64,000 bases of DNA from Pirellulaceae bacterium (GTDB lineage: Bacteria > Planctomycetota > Planctomycetia > Pirellulales > Pirellulaceae). Below are positions 45,137 to 53,319 of this stretch, in pieces. The notes beneath the pieces are model-generated. The model saw only the letters and a list, made by a program, of their open reading frames with translations. It did not search any database and was not told the origin of the DNA. Made by a program: the position numbers and the translations under genes. The stretch covers positions 120,335 to 184,334 of the forward strand of contig JADYZV010000099.1 in NCBI GenBank assembly GCA_020852965.1, written 5' to 3'. The stretch's first letter is position 1. Each line of letters opens with the position of its first letter.

Positions 45137-46606
45137 CTAATCCTGCGGCCAGTTGTCAACACGTGTATCATCACCCATAAAATACTCCCTTATGAACTCG
45201 CTACGATCCTGCTCAGTTCTCACATACTGGACCAGACTGAGGAGCTTTCGCTGATCGCGATCAAGCTTCTCTGCCAACTTCTGTGCGTCGCGCAGTTCGT
45301 CGGGCAACTCGTTGATCTCTTCAATAGCCAAAGGCGTCAGTGTCCCCTCGATCGCTCCATAGCGATGGAGCATCCCCAGCGCGGTCTCCAGCCGACGATC
45401 ATGCCTCTGCTTGGCGTGCAGCTTTTCCCGCAACCACTCGATCCCAAAGGCGTTGATCGATTGTCGTTCGTGCCTGAGAAAATTGTGCAAGCGATAGTAG
45501 AAGTCTGCGTCCGGATTGCTCCAACGCAAAAAATCGAGCTGGGTTGCCAAATCGGCTTGATCGTATAACAACAAACACTCGGCGGGCCGACCATCGCGCC
45601 CTGCGCGGCCGATCTCTTGATAATACGATTCGAGTGAGCCTGGCAAGTCGGCATGAATCACAAAGCGAATGTCCGCTTTGTCAATCCCCATCCCAAAGGC
45701 ATTGGTCGCCAGCACCAGGTGATCTGGCTCGTCAATGAACTGCTCTTGAATCTGCCGCCGCTCTCCGCGCGGCAGATCGCCATGATAAACTAGATGTGGC
45801 AAACGTTGGTCATGAAAGAACTCACTGAATCGCAATAGCGTTTTGATCAACGTGAAATAGATGATGCCACAACCAGGAGTGCGGGCAAACACTTCGGCAA
45901 TGTTCGCTAGCTTATCTTCCTCACTCCACACTTCCCTGGCGTCCAAGCTCAAGTTGGGGCGTTCGATACCTTCATGGAAAATCACAATCTCCGATTCGGT
46001 CAATCCAAGTTGCGCAATAATGTCCGTTTGTACTGTGCGTGTGGCGGTGGCCGTTAGTGCGATTGTCGGTGGATTACCGAGTAGCTCGCGAATCTCCTGA
46101 ACGCGAGTGTAGTCTGGCCGGAAATCGTGCCCCCACTGGCTGATACAATGCGCCTCATCCACGGCAAGTAGTACCACACAGCGACTTGCCAGAGCGGCTA
46201 CGAAGTCCGGCTTGCGGAAACGCTCCGGTGTCACGTACAACAAATCGAACTGGCCCGCCGCCAACGCCTTCATGCGCGTTTGACGCTGATCGCCTGGCAA
46301 GGACGAGTTGATGAATGCGGCGTCGATACCACGTGCAATCAACACATCAACCTGGTCTTTCATTAGCGCGATCAATGGTGACAGCACGACCGTGATTGGC
46401 TTGGCATGCTCAATCCTACGATTCTCTTTGGCCAAAACCAGCGCCGGAATCTGATAGCACAGCGACTTGCCGCCGCCCGTGGGCATCAACACAAGTGAAT
46501 GTTGCGCCGCAATAGTCCGCTCGATGATAGGGAGTTGCGTACCGCGAAACCCGTCGAATCCAAAGATCTCATCAAGTATCTGGAAGGCAGGTGATGTATG
46601 GTCCAT
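45137..46606 (-). CDS. recQ: RecQ-family ATP-dependent DNA helicase, zinc site lost
   Basis: This 489-residue 3'-5' DNA helicase of superfamily 2 has motif I MPTGGGKSLCY (41-51), the DEAH box DEAHCISQWGHDFRPDY, motif III TATATRT and motif VI QEIGRAGRDG. The C-terminal region keeps the fold of the RecQ zinc-binding domain (LVQYVRTEQDRSEFIREYFMGDD), but all four Cys of the usual Cx16CxxCxxC site are replaced or missing, and no winged-helix or HRDC domain follows. It would act in recombination and repair at forks. The core helicase looks functional; the missing zinc site is a real difference. It begins upstream of a large palindrome. Confidence 0.88.
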   Translation of the reverse strand: MDHTSPAFQILDEIFGFDGFRGTQLPIIERTIAAQHSLVLMPTGGGKSLCYQIPALVLAKENRRIEHAKPITVVLSPLIALMKDQVDVLIARGIDAAFINSSLPGDQRQTRMKALAAGQFDLLYVTPERFRKPDFVAALASRCVVLLAVDEAHCISQWGHDFRPDYTRVQEIRELLGNPPTIALTATATRTVQTDIIAQLGLTESEIVIFHEGIERPNLSLDAREVWSEEDKLANIAEVFARTPGCGIIYFTLIKTLLRFSEFFHDQRLPHLVYHGDLPRGERRQIQEQFIDEPDHLVLATNAFGMGIDKADIRFVIHADLPGSLESYYQEIGRAGRDGRPAECLLLYDQADLATQLDFLRWSNPDADFYYRLHNFLRHERQSINAFGIEWLREKLHAKQRHDRRLETALGMLHRYGAIEGTLTPLAIEEINELPDELRDAQKLAEKLDRDQRKLLSLVQYVRTEQDRSEFIREYFMGDDTRVDNWPQD

Positions 46607-46648
46607 GGAAACTATCTATTCAAAACTCATTCCACACTACGAATGCTC

Positions 46649-46699
46649 CCACTTTTCCACCCGCTCGCCACCTCAGGTGGCGAGCGGGCGGAAAAGTGG
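46649..46699. repeat. Near-perfect 51-bp palindrome upstream of recQ
   Basis: The two 25-base arms at 46649-46673 and 46675-46699 are complementary except at one position, with a single-base centre. The core of the stem is CCCGCTCGCCACCT/AGGTGGCGAGCGGG. It lies 43 bases before the recQ start. No T-run follows on either side, so an intrinsic terminator is unlikely. Confidence 0.8.
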
Positions 46700-47065
46700 T
46701 AGGGCTGGGTTGTTTTCGTCGTGTTCTATTCATAAAACTTGGCTCACGCCAGACAAGCTGGCATGGGGCCGATGCAAAATCGAGATGTGTGGACCAACGA
46801 GCCGCGTGCGGGAGGGTCGCGACGGACAGCGACGCGCAGCGATGGTCGGCGAGCGGAGAGGGCGACTTTGGCATTATTATCCGTGCTATGGCTTTGCGGT
46901 CCTGCTAGCGAACGTCACTGATCTCGCACAGATGGCAAGTCCGGAACACGGATAACAGGGACAGAAGACGGTCCTACTCGCTTCCATCCCCCAGGTGAAC
47001 GGCAAGCGCTGCCCATGCCGTAACTCGCGGTACTCGTTACGAGCCTACTCTAAGACGGCACGCGG
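46700..47065. other. Spacer between recQ and the aspartokinase gene
   Basis: About 365 bases without a supported ORF. Repeat B occupies 47018-47047, next to the stop of the aspartokinase gene. Several open frames cross this region, but none has a conserved domain or start signal. Confidence 0.4.
47018..47047 (-). repeat. Repeat family B, single copy
   Basis: This is a 30-base copy (CCGTAACTCGCGGTACTCGT and onward) of the sequence at 17241 and 32885, 18 bases past the aspartokinase stop (minus-strand gene). Confidence 0.65.
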
Positions 47066-48853
47066 TCACATTAGGTTCTTCGCAAAGCGTTTCTTGAGGC
47101 AGGCTAGCGCCGTTTCACCTGCCGAGCTGGCTACGACTACATTGACGCGCAATTCACTCGTGTTAATCATTTCGACGTTGATGCCGGCTTCCGCCAAAAC
47201 CTCGAACATGCCGATGGCGACACTCGTATGACTGCGCAAGCCGATTCCGCTGACCGACAGCTTGGCAATGTCCTTACTGCCGAGCACGCGCGAGACGGAG
47301 AACTTCTGCTTGAGCTCATCCATGGCTTGCATACACGTTTCGAACTGCTCGCGAGGGATCGTAAAGCTAATCCCAGTTTCACCTTGGTAGCCGTCGTAGC
47401 TCTGAACAATCATGTCGACAAAAATGCCTTTGGCGGCGACCGCATCGAATACATCGGCGGCCAGGCCGGGTGAGTCGGGGACGCCGAGCAAGGTGATGCG
47501 CGCTTGGTCGTCGGACATAGAAATATCGCTCAAGGCCAACTGTTCCATATCGGCTACGTAGAGATCGGCTACCAGCTTGTCGATATCAGTCGACGCAGGC
47601 TTGCGAGTGGGGAGCTTGTCCCAAACCGCTGCATCTGCCGATTTATGGAACAGTTTGAACGACTGATGCACGGCTCGCAGGGCGGCCAAAGCCTCGTCCC
47701 GCGCGACCAAGACAGAAATCTTAATTTCGCTAGTGGTAATCATCTGAATGTTGATCCCCGCCGTGGCCAAGGCGCGGAACATCTGCTGAGCAACTCCTGT
47801 TTGTTTCGACATCCCGATGCCAACCACCGAAACTTTCGACACATCATCGTCGCGTGTAAAGCCGCTGGCTCCTACGGAGCGAACAGCCAAGTCGACCGCT
47901 TGAGACGCCTCCTTCAATTCCTCCTTGGGAACCGTAAAGGAAATGTCAGCGCGATCCGCTTGGCCAATATTCTGCACGATCATGTCGACCGTGATCTTAC
48001 GCTCGGCGAGCTGCCGGAATATCTCGCAGCTCGTCCCCGGTTTATCCGGGACGCCCTGTATGGTGATACGAGCTTCATTGCGTGTCATGGCGGCGCCGCA
48101 AACCGGAGCTGTCGGCGATTCCGATTCAGAGACAATCAGCGTGCCGCGAGTGTCGCTAAAGCTGCTGCGAACGTGAATCGGCACGTCATGTTTCTTCGCG
48201 AACTCGATCGAACGATTGTGCATCACACCAGCCCCCAGGCTAGCCAGCTCCAACATTTCATCGTAGCTAATGCGGCTCATCTGTCGTGCTTCGGGCAATT
48301 GCCGAGGGTCGGTGGTGTAGACACCGTCAACGTCGGTATGGATCTCACAGGCATCGGCGCGGAGCACGGCAGCCAGCGCGACAGCGGTGGTATCGCTGCC
48401 TCCGCGCCCAAGCGTGGTGATGTTTAGCTCTTCATCGATCCCTTGGAAGCCGGCTGCAATGACAATATTCCCTTCCGACAAGAGCTTGCGGATGCGATCC
48501 GGGGAGATCGTCCGAATCCGCGCCTTGGTAAAGGCGCTGTCGGTGTGGATGCCGATTTGCGCTCCGGTTAGACTCACCGCCTTGTAGCCCAAGGAATGGA
48601 CAGCCATCGCCATCAACGCCACGCTAACTTGTTCTCCAGTGGAGAGGAGCATATCCATCTCCCGCGCCGGTGGGCTATCGTTGACCTGCGAGGCCAGTTC
48701 GATCAGCAGGTCGGTGTTCTGGCCCATCGCACTAACCACGACGACCACTTGATTGCCCTCTTGCTGCGCGCGGATCGACTTGCGGGCGGCAGCCAAGATT
48801 TTTTCTGGGTCGGCAACGCTGGTACCACCAAATTTCTGAACAACGAGAGGCAT
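47066..48853 (-). CDS. lysC: Aspartate kinase with four ACT domains
   Basis: This 595-residue aspartokinase phosphorylates aspartate to start the lysine/threonine/methionine branch. The N-terminal kinase domain has VQKFGGTSVAD and TTLGRGGSDTTAVALA. The C-terminal half contains four ACT-like segments: ARITIQGVPDKPGTS, VSVVGIGMSKQTGV, QARITLLGVPDSPGL and KLSVSGIGLRSHTS. That is a duplication of the usual pair; such four-ACT enzymes are known in some cyanobacteria and planctomycetes. Feedback binding of lysine and/or threonine is expected. I start at ATG 48853 (MPLVVQKFGG); the frame is open 15 codons further upstream. It is transcribed after hom and the ApgM-like gene. Confidence 0.92.
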   Translation of the reverse strand: MPLVVQKFGGTSVADPEKILAAARKSIRAQQEGNQVVVVVSAMGQNTDLLIELASQVNDSPPAREMDMLLSTGEQVSVALMAMAVHSLGYKAVSLTGAQIGIHTDSAFTKARIRTISPDRIRKLLSEGNIVIAAGFQGIDEELNITTLGRGGSDTTAVALAAVLRADACEIHTDVDGVYTTDPRQLPEARQMSRISYDEMLELASLGAGVMHNRSIEFAKKHDVPIHVRSSFSDTRGTLIVSESESPTAPVCGAAMTRNEARITIQGVPDKPGTSCEIFRQLAERKITVDMIVQNIGQADRADISFTVPKEELKEASQAVDLAVRSVGASGFTRDDDVSKVSVVGIGMSKQTGVAQQMFRALATAGINIQMITTSEIKISVLVARDEALAALRAVHQSFKLFHKSADAAVWDKLPTRKPASTDIDKLVADLYVADMEQLALSDISMSDDQARITLLGVPDSPGLAADVFDAVAAKGIFVDMIVQSYDGYQGETGISFTIPREQFETCMQAMDELKQKFSVSRVLGSKDIAKLSVSGIGLRSHTSVAIGMFEVLAEAGINVEMINTSELRVNVVVASSAGETALACLKKRFAKNLM

Positions 48854-48996
48854 GATTCGCAGGGCTTTGTATTTCTGGAAGGCCAAGAGCAACCCCACCT
48901 AGGTAGGGATCGACGGCGATCGCCGTAGTGTGCCCAAATGTTATCGGATTTTGAGAAAAGTGGGAGATGGTGCTTGAGGAAGGTTCGAGAAAATGC

Positions 48997-50205
48997 TTAC
49001 CAAGTACCTCGCACAAAAGCCTCCATCATCTCCCAGCCCTTAGGGAACGCGCGAGCCGACGCGGCGGCGACTTTTTCACTGTAGTTGGCCCCGCTGGCCG
49101 GAATGCCCGCCCCGCAAACTGCCAGTGGAACCATGCCGTGGCTGTGCTTCTTAGTCGAACAGGGAGTTGGGTGGTCGGGTAAGACCAACATTCGATATTC
49201 GGGAAAGCTCCTTAGTTTTGTTAAGACGGGGCCGACCACGTGCTCGTCGATCTGCTCCAGGGCGCGAATCTTTTCGTCGTGCCGACCCTCATGCGACGCT
49301 TCGTCAGTCGACTCGACGTGTACGCAGACGATATCGACCTGATCCAAGGCCTCCACAGCAGCTAGCCCCTTGCCGGCGTAGTTGGTATCGAGGTAGCCCG
49401 TGGCTCCTTCGACTTCAATCCGCTCCCAGCCGATCAGGGCTGCCAGGCCACGCAGTAGGTCGACGGCAGTGATCATCGTTCCACGCAGTCCAAATCGTGA
49501 TTCGAAGGAAGGGAGAACTGGGCTGCGACCCTGGCCCCACAGCCAGACGTTGGTGGCAGGCTTGTGCCCCGCCGCGATGCGCGCGCGGTTCACCGCATGT
49601 TCGGCAAATAGCGGAACCGACTGCTGCATGAACTCCGTCAGCACATCGCTTCCCGGCCCACGAGGATAGTGGTCGCAGACCGACAAGTCGGTCAGGTCAT
49701 GGGGCGCGCAGGTGCGCGTGTCGGAGCTGAACAGTGGCCCCGCCGTTTCGTTGCCTCGATAGATCAATAAATTGCGGTAGCTGACTCCCGCCACAAATTC
49801 AAAACGAGAATCAGTGATGTGATTGGCCAATTCCTGCAATAGTCGCTTGGCATCGTCAGTGGAAATGTGATCGGCGGTGAAGTCGACCATGATTTGGTCG
49901 ATGACGGTTACCAAATTGCAGCGCACGGCCCAATCGTGTTCGCCAAGCACAATCCCCTGTGCGGCGGCTTCGATGGGAGCGCGGCCGGTGAAGTACCTAT
50001 CCGGGTCGTATCCAAACAGTGTCATGTTCGCCACCTCGCTACCGGCAGGCAGATGAGCCGGTACATTGTCGGTTTGAGCGACCATCCCTTCCGCAGCCAC
50101 GCGATCCATGTTCGGTATGCGGGCGACTTCCAGAGGCGTCTTGCCTCCGAGAGCATCCAACGGAAAATCAGAGCAACCGTCGGGAATGACAATAGCGTAT
50201 TTCAT
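48997..50205 (-). CDS. ApgM-like phosphoglycerate-mutase-family protein, candidate homoserine kinase
   Basis: This 402-residue member of the alkaline-phosphatase superfamily belongs to the archaeal-type 2,3-bisphosphoglycerate-independent phosphoglycerate mutase group. The nucleophile Ser is in AGSEVANMTLFGYDP. Metal ligands are spread through VIPDGCSDFP, VESTDEASHEGR, LPDHPTPC and KKHSHGMVPLAV. The gene sits between homoserine dehydrogenase and aspartokinase on the same strand, exactly where homoserine kinase would be expected, and no GHMP-type thrB is in the window. Members of this family have been proposed to phosphorylate homoserine in bacteria lacking thrB. I consider both roles possible and lean towards homoserine kinase by context. 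Confidence 0.85.
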   Translation of the reverse strand: MKYAIVIPDGCSDFPLDALGGKTPLEVARIPNMDRVAAEGMVAQTDNVPAHLPAGSEVANMTLFGYDPDRYFTGRAPIEAAAQGIVLGEHDWAVRCNLVTVIDQIMVDFTADHISTDDAKRLLQELANHITDSRFEFVAGVSYRNLLIYRGNETAGPLFSSDTRTCAPHDLTDLSVCDHYPRGPGSDVLTEFMQQSVPLFAEHAVNRARIAAGHKPATNVWLWGQGRSPVLPSFESRFGLRGTMITAVDLLRGLAALIGWERIEVEGATGYLDTNYAGKGLAAVEALDQVDIVCVHVESTDEASHEGRHDEKIRALEQIDEHVVGPVLTKLRSFPEYRMLVLPDHPTPCSTKKHSHGMVPLAVCGAGIPASGANYSEKVAAASARAFPKGWEMMEAFVRGTW

Positions 50206-50264
50206 GTTTCACTTTCCAAAATCCAGAATCGTGTTGGGAACCGCCCGAGTGTCGGTGTAGTAAA

Positions 50265-51566
50265 CTACTCCATCACACGCATGCGAACGCTATCGCCACT
50301 GACGACCGACAAACTCATAATGCGCTCGACCGCCGTGCGCGCGGCGCCTTCGGAAGCTTCGTGCGTCATGATGACGAGCTGCACGCTGGAGCCTTGGACG
50401 CGCGGTAGCGGTTCGTGCTGAATGATCGAAGCGATCGACAACTTCTGCTCTCCCAGAATGGCTGTCAGCTTGGCCATCACGCCCGGTTGATCGGCCACCT
50501 GAAATCGCATGTAGTAACGCCCAGGCAGGTCGTCGTCAGGGCGAATCGACACCGGTGATTCGCGGTTGCTCCACAGTTCGAGTGTGCGAAATGTGATCGG
50601 TGCGCGGCCTACGGCAGTATCGATCATGTCAGCCACTACCGCCGAAGCGGTCGGCATTTGTCCGGCGCCTTGGCCATGAAAGAACAAATCTCCTACGGCG
50701 TCGCCCACTACACGGATCGCATTGTAGTTAGCGCGAACTTCTGCCAACGGATTGCCGATACGTATCAGCGTTGGCGAGACGCTCAGCTCCAGGCCTGCGG
50801 AGGTCAGTTGCGCCGCGGCGATCAACTTAATGCGATAGCCGAGCTCTTTGGCAAAGCGCAGGTCGATGGCGTCGAGCGAATCGATACCGACTCGCGGTAT
50901 CTGATTCCAACGGATGCGGGCACCGAAAGCCAGGTGCGCTAAGATAGCCAGCTTTTGGGCGGCGTCGGTGCCGTCGACATCCATGGCTGGATCGGCCTCG
51001 GCAAAGCCCAGACGCTGGGCTTCTTTGAGGGCCGCGTCGTAGCTCCATCCCTGCTCGTCCATCTGCGACACAATAAAATTGCTGGTTCCATTCAGAATGC
51101 CGTGCAGTGACAGGACTTGATTGGCCGAGAAGCATTGGCTGACATTGGTGATGATCGGAATCCCCCCCGCTACGGCCGCTTCGAAAGCGATACAGCGCCC
51201 CAGCGCGCGAGCTCGATCGAACAACTCCGGCCCGTGCTCGGCCAGCAAAGCCTTGTTGGCAGTGACCACGTCCTTGCCCGCTTCGAGCAATTGCAGCATG
51301 ATTGTCCGCGCTGGTTCGAGTCCACCGACCAACTGCGCAACAACTTGGATATCGGGGTTCTTAAGAACCTCGTTCAGGTCTGTGGTGATCACTCCGCTAG
51401 GCAAATCATAGCCTCGCGATTTTTTCAAATCGCGGACAACCGCCTTCTCGAGCCACAGCGTACGACCCGCATGGCGCGCGGTCCGATCGCCATGCTCGAG
51501 CAACAGCCGAGCCACCCCAGCACCCACAGTGCCAAGGCCCACAATGGCGACTTTTGTTTTTTCCAT
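50265..51566 (-). CDS. hom: Homoserine dehydrogenase
   Basis: This 433-residue NAD(P)-dependent enzyme reduces aspartate semialdehyde to homoserine. The nucleotide-binding N-terminus is KVAIVGLGTVGAGVARLL. The catalytic/substrate region is NGTSNFIVSQM ... FAEADPAMDVDGTDAAQKLAILA, with the conserved Lys in GYRIKLIAAA. A C-terminal ACT domain (FQVADQPGVMAKLTAIL) offers threonine feedback. It is the first gene of a minus-strand operon, followed by the ApgM-like gene (59-base gap) and aspartokinase. Confidence 0.95.
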   Translation of the reverse strand: MEKTKVAIVGLGTVGAGVARLLLEHGDRTARHAGRTLWLEKAVVRDLKKSRGYDLPSGVITTDLNEVLKNPDIQVVAQLVGGLEPARTIMLQLLEAGKDVVTANKALLAEHGPELFDRARALGRCIAFEAAVAGGIPIITNVSQCFSANQVLSLHGILNGTSNFIVSQMDEQGWSYDAALKEAQRLGFAEADPAMDVDGTDAAQKLAILAHLAFGARIRWNQIPRVGIDSLDAIDLRFAKELGYRIKLIAAAQLTSAGLELSVSPTLIRIGNPLAEVRANYNAIRVVGDAVGDLFFHGQGAGQMPTASAVVADMIDTAVGRAPITFRTLELWSNRESPVSIRPDDDLPGRYYMRFQVADQPGVMAKLTAILGEQKLSIASIIQHEPLPRVQGSSVQLVIMTHEASEGAARTAVERIMSLSVVSGDSVRMRVME

Positions 51567-52202
51567 ATTTCAATCCAGGTGAGGTTGGGACGTTTGGAGG
51601 TATAGTTGCGGCGCGAAGCCTGCAAGTCAGCTACAGCGAAACGTTGTCTCGGAAATTAATTCTGTAGCCGTCCATGAATGGATTCGTTTGTTGACCACGA
51701 AATAGACGAAAATCTGGCTCTTGTGTTTCTCTTAAATTTTTAGTGCATTCCGCGATTCCATCCATGAAATCTTCTAGCAGACGATTCGTTCAACATGCTC
51801 TCGGTAGGCACCAATGATTTGTAACTTCCATCTTTAGCGGTATTTAGCATTGCTCATTTCCTCGTTCCTGGACCACAATGCACACCTGCAGGGTATTTTT
51901 TCGTGTCCTTCGTGTTTTTCGTGGTTAATGCAACTCCTAATCACCCAACGTTCCTGAGCGGTTATGCAATTCTCAACGAACGGCGGCCAGCAGACTTCAG
52001 AATCCAACGGTCTGGCGATAGTAGCTACGGAGTTCGACACAAAACAGTATCGTCTGTGACGCATATCCTACTCGAAAGCACCCGTGGTTTGGCAGGTGGG
52101 GTTGGATGACTAGCATGGATGTTGAAGTAAAATGTCGGTAGCGTTTGTCATTGTTGTCGCTGCCGACCCGAACTGGCAGTCCCTCTTACTCCCGAATCTA
52201 GT
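51567..52202. other. Spacer upstream of hom and DUF1571, no gene
   Basis: About 640 bases between divergent genes. It holds a TTCGTG-rich stretch at 51895-51930 and a family D repeat at about 52004-52028. No supported ORF or RNA gene is visible. Confidence 0.45.
51895..51930. repeat. Degenerate TTCGTG microrepeat
   Basis: The stretch contains TTTCGTGTCC, TTCGTGTTT and TTCGTGGTT in a row, a degenerate hexamer-like repeat of the kind common in intergenic DNA of several PVC-group bacteria. Confidence 0.55.
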
Positions 52203-53105
52203 ATGCGACGTTCATTCCTATTGCTCTTGCTGTTGATCACCACTCTGACAGCCATCTCGTTGATTGCTCCAACTTCATTGCAACCGTCGAACAATGAAAG
52301 CCAATCGTCACTGGCTGGGGTTGTTTCGGTAACAGCACCATTGTCGTCGCAGGGTAGTTCAAACACGCAGCAAACATCTGCCGATAGCGCGAGGCAGCCG
52401 ACGATGGCTGAGCTGATCGAATTGGCTCAATCCATGCTGGCACATATGCGTGCCAACGTCCACGACTATCGCGGTACGCTGGTCAAACACGAGCGAATCG
52501 GGGGAAAACTTGGGGAAGAAACTCGGATGGAATTCAAAATCCGCAATCCACTCGCGTCTCGCACCACAGGCTTGTCTGTCTACCTGAAGTTCAGCGAGCC
52601 GCGCTCGGCGCGAGGCCGCGAAGTGATTTGGGTCGACGGTCGCGATGACAGTCAGTTGATCGCTCACGAGGGAGGCTTTCTCAATCTGCTGCGGGTTCAA
52701 TTGGCACCTAACAGTTCACTAGCCATGCTGGGCAACAAATATCCGATTACCGAAGTTGGGATGTTGCGATTGGCTGAAAAGTTGATCGAGAAGATCGATC
52801 GCGGTGTTGACCTGAGTCAGTGCCTGATCGAAACACGCGAGCAGCAAATGGTTGGCGACCGCCCTTGCCGATTGATTCAAGTAACTCAGCCCCAAAGCGT
52901 GCCCGGAGCAGATTTTTATATTGCCCAAGTCTTCTTGGATACCCAGCGGCAAATACCACTGCGCTACGCCGCCTTCCTATGGCCCGAACGTCCAGGTGAA
53001 CCTCCGCCGCTGGAAGAAGAGTACACCTATTTGGATGTTGAATTGAATGTTGGGCTCAGCGACAGCGACTTCGATCCCGACAATCCGTCCTACAATTATC
53101 CCTAG
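52203..53105 (+). CDS. DUF1571-domain exported protein
   Basis: This 300-residue protein has an N-terminal hydrophobic signal (RRSFLLLLLLITTLTAISLIA) followed by a Ser/Gln-rich linker. A DUF1571 domain covers about residues 70-290. Recognisable stretches are YRGTLVKHERIGGKLGEE, LSVYLKFSEPRSARGREVIW and YTYLDVELNVGLSDSDFD. The fold resembles LolA/LolB-like lipoprotein-sorting proteins. It probably acts in the periplasm in lipid or envelope handling; no direct evidence is at hand. It is convergent with the NagB-PIG-L gene, and a palindromic repeat lies between them. Confidence 0.82.
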   Translation: MRRSFLLLLLLITTLTAISLIAPTSLQPSNNESQSSLAGVVSVTAPLSSQGSSNTQQTSADSARQPTMAELIELAQSMLAHMRANVHDYRGTLVKHERIGGKLGEETRMEFKIRNPLASRTTGLSVYLKFSEPRSARGREVIWVDGRDDSQLIAHEGGFLNLLRVQLAPNSSLAMLGNKYPITEVGMLRLAEKLIEKIDRGVDLSQCLIETREQQMVGDRPCRLIQVTQPQSVPGADFYIAQVFLDTQRQIPLRYAAFLWPERPGEPPPLEEEYTYLDVELNVGLSDSDFDPDNPSYNYP

Positions 53106-53130
53106 CGCTTTGACCACATTAAAAGTTGGG

Positions 53131-53199
53131 GTAGTGGACGAGGTTACGAGTCCTTTCGACTTAGTAGAGGTACCAGGGACTCGTAACCGCGTCCACTAC
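53131..53199. repeat. Palindromic repeat family A between convergent genes
   Basis: Arms of 23 bases at 53131-53153 and 53177-53199, beginning GTAGTGGACGAGGTTACGAG on the left, are complementary except for one position, with a 23-base loop. It lies between the DUF1571 and NagB-PIG-L stops. No T-run follows. Confidence 0.8.
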
Positions 53200-53319
53200 A
53201 CCAAACCTAAGCTCTAAAATGGACAGAGCACTAGCTGCTGCGCTCGCCAGACGGCAGAAAGGTCCACCGTTTGGCAGCGGTGGCTATCGAGTACCGATGG
53301 CGGTGTTTTAAAGCAACGG

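Noticed and set aside
47504..48427. A 307-codon plus-strand frame opposite the aspartokinase
   Set aside because: No recognisable domain, and the aspartokinase with its ACT domains is clear on the other strand.
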